From: Myxococcales bacterium
Lineage (GTDB): Bacteria; Myxococcota_A; UBA9042
Assembly (NCBI GenBank): GCA_009692465.1
Contig: SHZD01000009.1
Span: 1 to 54,683, forward strand
DNA: 54,683 nucleotides
Reading direction: 5' to 3'
Below the pieces are notes generated by a model. It ran no database searches. It was given only the letters and a program-made list of their open reading frames with translations, and was not told the origin of the DNA. Position 1 is the first letter of the stretch, and each line of letters opens with the position of its first letter. Positions 43,461 to 52,284 of this stretch are shown here, in pieces. The translations under genes and the position numbers were made by a program.

Positions 43461-44414
43461 TCAGCGCGGCGGCATGCCACTGGCCGCGGCCCGCGCAATG
43501 GCGGCCGTCGTCTTGAGCGACGATAAGCCCATCATATGCTTCATTTGGCCTTCCATGCCTTCGACCGAGCCGTCCAAAAAGATCACGTTGCCCTTGCCCT
43601 GTTCGGCAAAGTGCTTGATGGCTTCAGTCCACATGAAAAACAGCAGAAAACTGGGGTCCAAGCCGGCTTGGGTCATCTCGGAGATCGATTGGCGCACGCC
43701 TTTGGCCATTTCCTCGCGGAACTGGGCGACGCCTTGCCCTTGCAGCCGACTGGCCTCCCGTTGGGCTTCGGCGGCGATTTGAATCGCCCGGCCCTCGGCT
43801 TCGGCTTGCTTGGTCCTAGTAATCAGCAGCGCTTGACCTTCGTTTTCGGCGGCAGCGCGCGAGTTGGCGCTGGCGACCACCCGGGCCATGGATTCCATAA
43901 TCACTTGATCAAAGATGATATCGTTGATTTGCAAGTCGATCAGGTGATAGCCCCATTCTTCCAAGTTGGTGTCGAGCTGATACTTGACCTCATCGACCAG
44001 CTCTTTGCGCAGACCTAAAATCTCGCTCTGGCGCTTGGTGGCGACAAACGACCGCACCGCGCCTTCCACCGACCGCACCAGCGCCCGCATGAAATCGCCC
44101 GGACTTTGGAACTTAAAGGCCACATTCTTGATGGTTTCTTCTTGTTGATTCAGCACGGCATACAGCAACATCGCTTTGAAACCGACATTGGCCTGATCCG
44201 ACGTGATGGCTTGAAATTCCAGTTCAAGCGAGCTGTTTTGCACCGACACCCGGCGTTCGATTTTTTCCAAAATGGGGATTTTGAAATTCAAGCCGGTGTA
44301 CATCACCCGCTGGTATTTGCCGAACATGGTCACAACACCCACAAATCCTTGGGCAATAGTGACGAACGACCCAAAAACAATGACCAAAACGATAGCGCCC
44401 AGTACAAATTCCAT
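43461..44414 (-). CDS. SPFH/band-7 (stomatin-prohibitin) membrane protein
   Basis: 317-residue membrane-scaffold protein. A single N-terminal span (about 4-26, LGAIVLVIVFGSFVTIA) is followed by the SPFH/band-7 domain (about 25-200: VGVVTMFGKYQRVMYTGLNF, VQNSSLELEF, LIDLQINDI). An Ala/Glu/Gln-rich coiled coil follows (about 195-245, RTKQAEAEGRAIQIAAEAQR), then a short Met/Gly-rich end. Such proteins form membrane rings that control proteases or lipid domains. No NfeD-type or protease partner is adjacent. GGAGG lies 5 bases before the ATG. The kinase fusion upstream ends 123 bases before this gene on the same strand, so co-transcription is possible. Confidence 0.9.
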   Translation of the reverse strand: MEFVLGAIVLVIVFGSFVTIAQGFVGVVTMFGKYQRVMYTGLNFKIPILEKIERRVSVQNSSLELEFQAITSDQANVGFKAMLLYAVLNQQEETIKNVAFKFQSPGDFMRALVRSVEGAVRSFVATKRQSEILGLRKELVDEVKYQLDTNLEEWGYHLIDLQINDIIFDQVIMESMARVVASANSRAAAENEGQALLITRTKQAEAEGRAIQIAAEAQREASRLQGQGVAQFREEMAKGVRQSISEMTQAGLDPSFLLFFMWTEAIKHFAEQGKGNVIFLDGSVEGMEGQMKHMMGLSSLKTTAAIARAAASGMPPR

Positions 44415-44537
44415 AAGACCTCCAGACCGCGATGGTCGCTGATTCTAGCGTGAAATTGGCCAGACCGGCAAACCGGTTTGGTGCAGCATGAGCGAGGCTT
44501 TAGCAGGTGTAGCCCAAGCAGGCGGCGACGACGGCGA

Positions 44538-47500
44538 TTACGATGGCACCAGCGCCCACTTGAGCGCGGCCGCAGCCTCGCCGCAGGTCTCGTAGCGCTG
44601 GTCTGGGGTCTTGGCCAGCAGGCGATCGAGAACCGACACCGCTAGGGCTGGGACCAAGGCATTGAACTGGCGCGGATCGCGCGGCCGCTCGGTCAAATGG
44701 GCGACAAAGACGTTGCTATCCCCGAACGGCAGTTGCCCCGTCAGCATGCGGTACACGATCACGCCCAGCGCATATTGGTCTGAGGCCGGAGTGACCGTTT
44801 TGCCCGCCAGTTGCTCAGGTGACATGTAATGTGGCGTGCCGACCAGCATCGTGCGGTCGCCAAAATCGTCATTTTGAGGCCGAGCCAAGCCAAAATCGAC
44901 CAGCTTGACGTGGCCGTTGCGCGCCACCATCACGTTGTCGGGCTTGACGTCGCGGTGCAGCACGCTCTGGCCGTGGGCGTAATCGAGGGCATCGCCAATT
45001 TGGCGGACCACAGACCAGCAAAAACGCCAATCACTCATAGGCTTGCGCGGTTCCATGTAGCGACTGAGCGGATGGCCGTCGATAAACTCCATGGCGTAGT
45101 AGAGCAAGCCGTCCACCTTGCCAATATCATGAATTAACACAATATTTGGGTGGCGCAGTTGCGAAGCGACCCGAACTTCGCGCAAAAAATAGCGGCGAGC
45201 CACTTCTTCGTGCATGCCGGTTGCGGCCAAGAATTTGAGAACAACCTCGCGATCCAGCAGTTCGTCGATCGCGCGGTAGACCACCCCGCTGGCACCGCGT
45301 CCAATCACCTTGAGTTCGCGGTAGCGCTCTGCGATAGCCAGCGGAACGCCGCTGGGCCAATTGGCCGGGGCTCCCGAAGCGGCTGCGGCGGTCGGACGAA
45401 TGGCCCTGCCGTCGCCGTTCATCTCATCGGACGTCGCGGAAGCAACTCTTGGCTGCGCGGGAGCAGTACCCTTAGCGGTTGCCAACGAAATGCTGTCTGG
45501 CACTGGCGGCGGCTGGATGCCAGACTGGGCGCGCAAAGCTTGAGCAGCGTCGCGGGCCTGGCCGCTCAGGTCCGCTGCCCCTTGGCGGAGCGCCTGAGCC
45601 TGCGCTGTTGGCTGGACCGGGTTGGAAGTTCTCGCAGATGAAGGCCAACCCTGAGAGTCGGCGCCAGCTTGGTGCTGGACGGTCGCTTGCGCCGCCAGGG
45701 CAGCCATCATCGCCCGCGGACCGATGGGTTGCGACTCCGAATACGTGGCCGGATAGGTCGGATCAGCGCGCTCGGCTGCCAGTGGCTGGCCCATGGGATT
45801 AGGTGCCGCATTTTGCTGTAGGTGTTGCCCAGTCGCGCTGTGAAGTGCAGCGGCTTGTAGCTGGGCTGTCGAGTGCAGGTGCGCAGGCTGGTGTTGACCC
45901 TGATCGGGATACGGGGATGGCTGGCCATCGCGGCCCGACTGCCGCTGCTGGTGGTCGCCGTGTTGAGGTTGACCGACGGGTTGACTAGTGTGGCCTGCCT
46001 GCCCCGAGGCCGGCGCCGGATCCTGACCATGCCCAAGCTGGCCGTGCTGGGCCTGCTGGCCGTGCTGGGCCTGCTGGCCGTGCTGGGCCTGCTGGCCGTG
46101 CTGGGCCTGCTGGCCGTGCTGGGCCTGCTGGCCCTGGGGCCCGTAGTTGCCCTGAGGATTGTACTGCCCTTGCTGATTGTACTGGCCCGACTGGTTGTTC
46201 TGGCCCTGTTGGATGTACTGGCCTTGGGGATTAAACTGGGCCTGTTGGTTGTACTGGCCCTGCGGGTTGGGTTGCCCCTGCGGATTGTGCTGATTGGGCT
46301 GGCCCTGTTGGCCCTGTTGGCTGAACTGCCCTTGCTGACTGTACTGGCCTTGCGGGTTGTACTGTGCTTGCTGGTTGTACTGTGCTTGCTGGTTGTACTG
46401 TGCTTGCGGGTTGTACTGTGCTTGCTGGTTGTACTGTGCTTGCTGGTTGTACGGTGCTTGCTGGGGCTGCTGACCGTAGTGGACCGGGGAACCAAAGTGG
46501 CCGGGCTGACCGAATTGGCCTTGCTGGGCCATGTGAGCGTTCTGGGCCATTTGAGCTTGCTGAAAAAACTGCGCCTGCTGCATGAACTGGGCTTGCTGAA
46601 CCATTTGGGCTTGTTGCAACATTTGCGCTTGCTGCATCAATTGAGCCTGGTGGGCATAGCCCGCAGCCGCCGGTTGCAAGCCTGCAAACCCAGCGCCGCC
46701 CCCCTGTGGGCCGAAGGCAAACGGCTGGGGAGTGGCACTTTGGGCGCCGGATGGTTGGGCGGCTGGCGGCAGCATCACGCCGGTCGACTGCGGCCGCGCT
46801 GCCGGTGGCGCTGAGGGCAAAACTTGGGCCACGCCCGAAGCCAAGTGCGCGGCCATGGCCGCCGGACTCAGACCGGCGATCGACAGCGCTGAGGCGACGG
46901 GCAGGGTCTGGGCCGTAGTTGCAGACCGCGCTGCGGTAGGCTGGCCAAGTGCTGCGGCGCTGGCGGCCGACCTTTCGACAACCTTGGCCGTTGTTGCTAC
47001 GCCTGCCGCGGCGGCAGACGGCGGTGAGGCGGGCAAGGCAATCGCCGCTTTGGCAGGCGCCGGGCTGGTCGCTGCGACTGGACTAGGCGAAGCATTTTGA
47101 GCAGGTACCACCGGATTGCCTGTGGCGACTGCGGTACCGTGGGCGACAGCGCGACTGTGGGCGACGGCGGCGGCAGCCTTGCCCGCGCCCGTGCGTTCCG
47201 CAGTCCGCGGCGATCGTGAAGCGGCTGAGGTCGGTCCAGAATCGCGAACTGAGCCAACTACACCGCCAGCGCTGACCTGGCGCGGGCTTGATCTGGCCGC
47301 CTGGCGATGGGTTCCCGCTTCGTCGGCGTTGGGCTCGGCAATACGGGCAATGACTTGCTCAATGTTGCAAAACACTTCACGTTCAGAATGGTGCAACACC
47401 AGCCATTCGTCGGCGATGCCAAAGACGCGGGCCAGCAAGCTGCGCAGCGGCTCCGGGCCGACGGCGCTGCGCGCTTCACGCCACGTCACCGCAAACCCCG

Positions 47501-47816
47501 GCGCGCGGGTGCTATGCGTATGCAAGACGTAAAGGACGCGCCCAGTCACCACCACCGCTGGGGTCTTGTCACCCGGCGGACGAATCGACATTTCTACGAT
47601 CGAGCCGACTTCGGGCTTGGTGCGCGCAGCAAAGTATCCACCCGCCGGGCCCACATTAATGCAGACCAAGTCGGGCTTGACGCTGCCCGGAGTTGTGGCC
47701 CGCAACGTCACGTCGCGTCGCGGAAATCGGCGCCTTTCAATGAACATGGGCCCGTCGGCAAACCGGATGTGGCGAACCGCAGTCCGCACAGGTTGGGTCC
47801 CTACCGGTCTCGCCAC
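44538..47816 (-). CDS. PilZ - Gln/Asn-rich prion-like - Ser/Thr protein kinase fusion
   Basis: 1092-residue cytoplasmic protein with no membrane span. An N-terminal PilZ-like domain (about 24-115) has the basic RRRFPRRD motif; the second c-di-GMP motif is degenerate (NVGPAGG). An Ala/Pro-rich linker follows to about 380. About 390-620 is very rich in Gln, Asn, Tyr, Gly and His, built of QQAQ-x, YNQQAQ, YNPQGQ and QQAQHG units. The C-terminus (about 825-1090) is a Hanks-type kinase with GRGASGVVYRA (P-loop), Lys about 860 (VVLKF), HRDVKPDN, DFG in LVDFGLARP, and TPHYMSPEQ. All catalytic residues are present. The start is a GTG at 47816 or the ATG at 47747. The combination suggests a kinase controlled by c-di-GMP and self-assembly, which is inference. 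Confidence 0.88.
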   Translation of the reverse strand: MARPVGTQPVRTAVRHIRFADGPMFIERRRFPRRDVTLRATTPGSVKPDLVCINVGPAGGYFAARTKPEVGSIVEMSIRPPGDKTPAVVVTGRVLYVLHTHSTRAPGFAVTWREARSAVGPEPLRSLLARVFGIADEWLVLHHSEREVFCNIEQVIARIAEPNADEAGTHRQAARSSPRQVSAGGVVGSVRDSGPTSAASRSPRTAERTGAGKAAAAVAHSRAVAHGTAVATGNPVVPAQNASPSPVAATSPAPAKAAIALPASPPSAAAAGVATTAKVVERSAASAAALGQPTAARSATTAQTLPVASALSIAGLSPAAMAAHLASGVAQVLPSAPPAARPQSTGVMLPPAAQPSGAQSATPQPFAFGPQGGGAGFAGLQPAAAGYAHQAQLMQQAQMLQQAQMVQQAQFMQQAQFFQQAQMAQNAHMAQQGQFGQPGHFGSPVHYGQQPQQAPYNQQAQYNQQAQYNPQAQYNQQAQYNQQAQYNPQGQYSQQGQFSQQGQQGQPNQHNPQGQPNPQGQYNQQAQFNPQGQYIQQGQNNQSGQYNQQGQYNPQGNYGPQGQQAQHGQQAQHGQQAQHGQQAQHGQQAQHGQLGHGQDPAPASGQAGHTSQPVGQPQHGDHQQRQSGRDGQPSPYPDQGQHQPAHLHSTAQLQAAALHSATGQHLQQNAAPNPMGQPLAAERADPTYPATYSESQPIGPRAMMAALAAQATVQHQAGADSQGWPSSARTSNPVQPTAQAQALRQGAADLSGQARDAAQALRAQSGIQPPPVPDSISLATAKGTAPAQPRVASATSDEMNGDGRAIRPTAAAASGAPANWPSGVPLAIAERYRELKVIGRGASGVVYRAIDELLDREVVLKFLAATGMHEEVARRYFLREVRVASQLRHPNIVLIHDIGKVDGLLYYAMEFIDGHPLSRYMEPRKPMSDWRFCWSVVRQIGDALDYAHGQSVLHRDVKPDNVMVARNGHVKLVDFGLARPQNDDFGDRTMLVGTPHYMSPEQLAGKTVTPASDQYALGVIVYRMLTGQLPFGDSNVFVAHLTERPRDPRQFNALVPALAVSVLDRLLAKTPDQRYETCGEAAAALKWALVPS
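46037..46133. repeat. 18-bp coding repeat in the kinase gene
   Basis: Five near-identical units of GCTGGCCGTGCTGGGCCT encode the QQAQHG hexapeptide of the Gln-rich region. The plus-strand complement gives a long spurious Leu/Val open frame (45873-46814). Confidence 0.85.
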
Positions 47817-47983
47817 TGCAGCGACAAGCGGCAGTCAGGGTCAGTCGGCATCGCAGCCACCAGATAGGGTTGTTGGCGATGCGATTCTATCCGCGTGCGG
47901 CGAGGCGATTGTCCAAAGCCACACAGTCGCTCTGCTATTCGCCCTGTTAATCGCCGCTCTGGGCGCCTACAGTTGGCACGGCA

Positions 47984-48102
47984 GTGCCATGCTTTCGGCA
48001 GTGCCATGCTTTCGGCAGTGCCATGCTTACGGCAGTGCCATGCTTACGGCAGTGCCATGCTTTCGGCAGTGCCATGCTTTCGGAAGTGCCACGTTTGAAG
48101 CC
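47984..48102. repeat. 17-bp minisatellite
   Basis: Seven units of GTGCCATGCTTTCGGCA (two with TAC for TTC) at exact 17-bp spacing, in the divergent spacer between the kinase gene and ndh. The rest of the spacer (47817-48396) has no supported gene but must hold both promoters. Confidence 0.92.
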
Positions 48103-48396
48103 TTGTGTGCCGCGTTTCAGGCCTAAGCTGCCAACGGCTAGCTGTCGAACCAAACGTGCAAGCCAACTCGATCCGAGCTCGTCGCATCGTGACAATAGTC
48201 TATAACATGCCCCCATTGGAAAGTCCACGTGACTGGCCATCCGGCAGGGCTAACGATCTTAGCCGGCGAACTGCGGTTGCAGCGCCTATGAGCCTACCAG
48301 AATACTTCCACGAGTCCATGCGCCACCCGGCTAGTTTGACCGTTGACAATGGCTAGCGGAGGATCGCGCTGGCGTTAAGCCCGCGTGCAGGCCCCA

Positions 48397-49737
48397 ATGG
48401 ACAGCGACAACCCTTCACTTTCGACTGCAAATCCCAAGATCGTGATCGTCGGCGGCGGCTTTGGCGGCCTGTGGTGTGCCCAGCGCTTGGCGTCGGCCGC
48501 GGTGGAAATCGTGCTCATCGATCGCACCAATCATCACCTCTTTCAGCCGCTGCTGTACCAAGTGGCGATGGCTGGGCTGTCGCCGGCCGAAATCGCCGCG
48601 CCGATACGGGCCATTTTGCGCCAACAACGCAATGTCCGGGTACTATTAGCAGAAGTCCACAGCGTTGAATTGCACAGCAACACCGTGGTGCTCGATGACG
48701 GTTCGGCCATGCCGTTCGATTGGCTGGTGCTGGCGACTGGGGTCAAGACCAGCTATTTTGGCCATCCACAGTGGGAAAAGCACGCCGCTGGGCTCAAAAC
48801 CGTCGAGGACGCCCTGGAGATTCGGCGCCGGGTGCTGATGGCGTTTGAGCAAGCGGAGCGCTGCGCAGACCCGCAAGAGCGCGATCGGCTGTTGACGTTC
48901 GTGGTGATCGGTGGCGGCCCGACTGGCGTAGAACTCGCTGGGGCTATTGCAGAATTGGCCCACACGGTCCTGGCGCAGGAGTTCAGGCACATCGACCCAG
49001 GTTCGGCCAAAGTCGTGTTGGTCGAGCACGGTGGGCGTATTCTGGCCGGCTTTCCCCACGGTCTATCCGCCAGCGCGACGGAGCAGTTGAGCGAGTTGGG
49101 CGTGCTACTGCGCCTCAATAGCCAAGTCACCGCGATCGATGCCGATGGTGTCCAATTTGCCGATGGCAGTCTGCTGCCGACGCGGACCGTGCTGTGGGGC
49201 GCGGGCGTGCGCGGGACGCGGTTGGCGGAGACCCTGGGGGTGCCGCTCGATTCGAACGGCCGGGTGATCGTCGGCCCCGATTGTGCATTGCCCGCCCGCC
49301 CGACCGTGTTTGCGATTGGCGACATGGCTAGCTGCCAAGTCAGTGGCAAACCGCTGCCGGGCCTGTGTCCGGTAGCGATGCAACAGGGCAACTACGTCGG
49401 CAACATTATCGCCACCGACTTGGCCCAGAGCCGCCGCGAGCCCTTCCGTTACGTCGACCGCGGCAGTATGGCGACCATCGGCCGAAGTCGGGCCATCGCG
49501 TGGATCGGCAGCACGGAGCTTAGCGGCTACCTGGCCTGGCTGGCATGGCTGGTCGTCCACCTGATGCAACTGATTGGTTTTCGAAATCGTTTTGTGGTGC
49601 TGATTACGTGGGCGTGGTCGTATTTCTCCTACACGCGCGGCGCCCGCCTGATTACCCAACGCAGCGGCGAACGCAGCCGGGTGCGCGCGGACAATGGTGC
49701 CGACGAGCAGCAGGGCGGGCAGGCCAAACTGGGGTAA
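48397..49737 (+). CDS. ndh: type II NADH dehydrogenase (NDH-2)
   Basis: 446-residue FAD enzyme that passes electrons from NADH to quinone without pumping protons. Two Rossmann motifs are visible: IVIVGGGFGG for FAD near the N-terminus and VVIGGGPTGVELAGAIAE for NADH at about 170. Others are TNHHLFQPLLYQVA, LVLATG, the quinone-side AIGDMAS, VAMQQGNYVG, and a C-terminal membrane-binding amphipathic part (WLAWLVVHLMQLIGF). The ATG at 48397 (AGG nearby) is preferred over the GTG at 48385. No other respiratory gene is adjacent. The PAAR gene follows 113 bases later on the same strand. Confidence 0.94.
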   Translation: MDSDNPSLSTANPKIVIVGGGFGGLWCAQRLASAAVEIVLIDRTNHHLFQPLLYQVAMAGLSPAEIAAPIRAILRQQRNVRVLLAEVHSVELHSNTVVLDDGSAMPFDWLVLATGVKTSYFGHPQWEKHAAGLKTVEDALEIRRRVLMAFEQAERCADPQERDRLLTFVVIGGGPTGVELAGAIAELAHTVLAQEFRHIDPGSAKVVLVEHGGRILAGFPHGLSASATEQLSELGVLLRLNSQVTAIDADGVQFADGSLLPTRTVLWGAGVRGTRLAETLGVPLDSNGRVIVGPDCALPARPTVFAIGDMASCQVSGKPLPGLCPVAMQQGNYVGNIIATDLAQSRREPFRYVDRGSMATIGRSRAIAWIGSTELSGYLAWLAWLVVHLMQLIGFRNRFVVLITWAWSYFSYTRGARLITQRSGERSRVRADNGADEQQGGQAKLG

Positions 49738-49850
49738 CCAAACCCCCAATTGTCGGCAGGGGCCTTGTATCGCCCTTGCCAGTACCGCGCGACGGCGCTA
49801 GTTTGGCTGGTGTGCGCGACCGCTTTTGCCCGTCGGCCACGGAGTTGACC

Positions 49851-50171
49851 ATGCCCGCCCAAAGCCGTCTAGGAGACAAATCGCAAGTGCCTGCGGATGC
49901 CCACGGTTGCCCCGCGTGCCCCCATCCAGCCATCGGTCCAGCTGTCGCCGGCTCGCCTGACGTCAATGTCAACAGCCGCGCAGCGTTGCGGGTGGGCGAC
50001 CCCGGCATTCACGCCGCATGTTGCGGTCCCAATACGTGGACTGCTGCCAAAGGCTCGGGAACCGTGTTCATCAACAAGAAGGCCGCCCACCGCTTGGGTG
50101 ACAAAGATACCCACTGCGGCGGCAGCGGCCAGATGGTCGAAGGCTCCGGCGACGTCATTACTGGCGGGTAG
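49851..50171 (+). CDS. PAAR-motif protein
   Basis: 106-residue small PAAR protein, which in characterised systems caps the VgrG spike of a type VI secretion system or another contractile apparatus. The start is the ATG giving MPAQSRLGDKSQ, preceded by GGAG. It has the paired family features: LGD near the start, CPACPHP with paired Cys and His, then VNVNSRAALRVGDPG, and the final GSGTVFINKKAAHRLGDKDTHCGG, with Cys/His for zinc at the tip. It consists only of the PAAR domain, with no toxin extension. No vgrG, hcp, effector or immunity gene is adjacent, so it is an orphan in this window. Confidence 0.88.
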   Translation: MPAQSRLGDKSQVPADAHGCPACPHPAIGPAVAGSPDVNVNSRAALRVGDPGIHAACCGPNTWTAAKGSGTVFINKKAAHRLGDKDTHCGGSGQMVEGSGDVITGG

Positions 50172-50181
50172 GAGCCTGAGC

Positions 50182-52284
50182 CTACTGCGATTTGGGGCCA
50201 GCGCCGCCAGAATCTGGGCCGCTGGCTAGCACTACGCCAATCCGCCGTGCCAACTCAGGACCGATCCCCGCAACTGCCGCCACCGCAGCGGGGTCGGCGG
50301 TTGCGACGCCGCGCAGTGAACCGAAAGCGGCCAGCAACGCCGTTTTCTTGGCTGGACCGACCCCGATAATTCCATCCAACTTGGAGTGCAAGGCCCGCTT
50401 GGCCCGGCGCTTGCGATGGGCACCGATCGCCAGACGATGGGCTTCGTCGCGCAACCGGGTCAACAAGTAGATCTCGTTACTGTTTTGCGGCAGCACCACT
50501 GGATTTTTGATGCCGCGCAGAAAAACCCGCTCCGGCGACGCGGCGCTCGGACCGTGGTCATCGCTGGCCACGGTTCGCGCTTTGGCTAGGCCGACGACGT
50601 CGATCGCATCAAGCAGCCCTAATTCGTCCAATACCACTTCTGCGACCTTGAGTTGACCCTTGCCGCCGTCGACCACGATGAGGTCGGGCAGCGGCCAGCC
50701 AGAGGACTTGGCGCGCTCCAAGCGTCGGGTCAGCACTTCGCGCATCATTTCAAAATCATTAGGTGTATCCAACGACCGCACCGCAAAGGTGCGCTGTTGA
50801 GCCGACGCCAAGTCGCCACCGATGGCGACCGCCATTGAACCGGTCGGATCGGTGCCTGAAATATTAGAAATATCATAACATTCAATGCGCTGTGGCAGGC
50901 GGCGCAAATGCAGATTCTTGTGCAGGGCCACTAGCGTCGCCTGCTGCCGCTGGGCGGACTGCACTTGGTCGTCGAAAACCTGCTGGGCATTTTCGGCGGC
51001 CAGTTCCACTAGCCGCAGCTTGGGCCCCCGCTGAGGACACACGATGTCGACGCTGCCCCGCTGCGGGGTCTGGCCCTGCAACACCATGCGCTGCTTGCGC
51101 AAATCCGTAAGCCACTCACTGACGATCTCGGCTTGGTCAACCGCGACCGGCACCACCACTTCGTCCGGCACGCCGCGACCGCGGTCGTAGGTCACTTGCA
51201 AGAAGCCAGCGATGACTTCGCCGTCACTCCAATGCTGATCTTTGAGCACATAGCCCTGACTGCCCAGCAGCACCCCTTGGCGAAAATGCAGCACCGCCAC
51301 GCATACCCGCGCGCCCTGGCGGTACAAGCCGACGACGTCAAATGATCGCGGTTCATCGAGCAGCACGGTATTTTGGACTTCTAGGCTCGTTTGCAATGCT
51401 TTGATCTGGTCGCGGTAGCGCGCCGCGCGCTCAAAGTGCTCGTGCTCGGCGGCGGTGGCCATGCGCTCTTTGAGGCGGCCGACGAGCTCGCTGCGCCGAC
51501 CAGACAAAAACAGCGATACATCGCGAACGTGACCAGCATACTCGGCGGGATCGACGGGCAGCGTACACGGGCCCAAGCAGCGGTGGATTTGAAACTCCAA
51601 ACACGGCCGGGTGCGATTGGCAAAAATGCTGTCGGGACAAGTGCGCAACTGAAAATGGCGATTGATTTGACCCAGCGCTTGCCGAGCCGAACTCGCCGAC
51701 GCATACGGCCCAAAGTACTGGGCGCCATCGCGAATGGGCCGGCGCACCACCTGCAAACGGGCGAATTGCTGCGCCGGATCAAGGCGCAAGTGCAAGAAAC
51801 GCTTATCGTCCTTGAGTTTGATGTTGAACGCTGGCTGGTGTTTTTTGATCAGTTCATTTTCGAGCAGCAGCGCTTCCTTGGCGGTGGCGGTCACCACCAG
51901 ATCGATGCCGCCCAAGATAGCGCGCAAGTGCTCGACAAAAAAGCGTTCATCCTGCCCAGTAGCGTACTGACGCAGCCTAGCCTTGAGACTGGCAGCTTTG
52001 CCGACATACACGATGTGGCCGCGCCGATCGCGCATCAGATAGACGCCGGGGCGATCGGGCGCCGTCTGCAAGCGCGCGCTGAACTCGAATTCGCTGGCGG
52101 GCAGGTCGTCGGCGAGTTCGCCCGGCAACGCTTGATCAGCGGGCTCTAAGGCGTAGACGTCTTCGGCCTGGCCGTCTAGCAGATAGGTGCGGATGTCATC
52201 GGGATCGAAGGGTCGATCTGCGCTCGAACCGGAGGCCGGCTGCTGGCGCGGCTGGGCGTGCGCTCGTCTATTTGGCGGGGCCAT
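50182..52284 (-). CDS. uvrC: excinuclease ABC subunit C
   Basis: 700-residue nuclease making the two cuts of nucleotide excision repair. A roughly 65-residue low-complexity N-terminal part precedes the GIY-YIG domain (about 72-155; GVYLMRDRRGHIVYVGKA), the UVR motif region near 260-300 (RAARYRDQIKALQ), and the RNase H-like C-domain (CYDISNISGTDPTGSMAV and IVVDGGKGQL). Tandem HhH motifs close it (LDGIIGVGPAKKTALLAAFG, VAGIGPELARRIG). The ATG at 52284 lies 17 bases inside the end of the upstream chaperone gene, which indicates translational coupling. The frame is open upstream only through the repetitive part of that gene. Confidence 0.94.
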   Translation of the reverse strand: MAPPNRRAHAQPRQQPASGSSADRPFDPDDIRTYLLDGQAEDVYALEPADQALPGELADDLPASEFEFSARLQTAPDRPGVYLMRDRRGHIVYVGKAASLKARLRQYATGQDERFFVEHLRAILGGIDLVVTATAKEALLLENELIKKHQPAFNIKLKDDKRFLHLRLDPAQQFARLQVVRRPIRDGAQYFGPYASASSARQALGQINRHFQLRTCPDSIFANRTRPCLEFQIHRCLGPCTLPVDPAEYAGHVRDVSLFLSGRRSELVGRLKERMATAAEHEHFERAARYRDQIKALQTSLEVQNTVLLDEPRSFDVVGLYRQGARVCVAVLHFRQGVLLGSQGYVLKDQHWSDGEVIAGFLQVTYDRGRGVPDEVVVPVAVDQAEIVSEWLTDLRKQRMVLQGQTPQRGSVDIVCPQRGPKLRLVELAAENAQQVFDDQVQSAQRQQATLVALHKNLHLRRLPQRIECYDISNISGTDPTGSMAVAIGGDLASAQQRTFAVRSLDTPNDFEMMREVLTRRLERAKSSGWPLPDLIVVDGGKGQLKVAEVVLDELGLLDAIDVVGLAKARTVASDDHGPSAASPERVFLRGIKNPVVLPQNSNEIYLLTRLRDEAHRLAIGAHRKRRAKRALHSKLDGIIGVGPAKKTALLAAFGSLRGVATADPAAVAAVAGIGPELARRIGVVLASGPDSGGAGPKSQ

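Noticed and set aside
45873-46814. 313-codon Leu/Val-rich plus-strand open frame that looks like a membrane protein
   Set aside because: It is the complement of the Gln-rich repeat region of the kinase gene; CAG/CTG complementarity produces the Leu runs.
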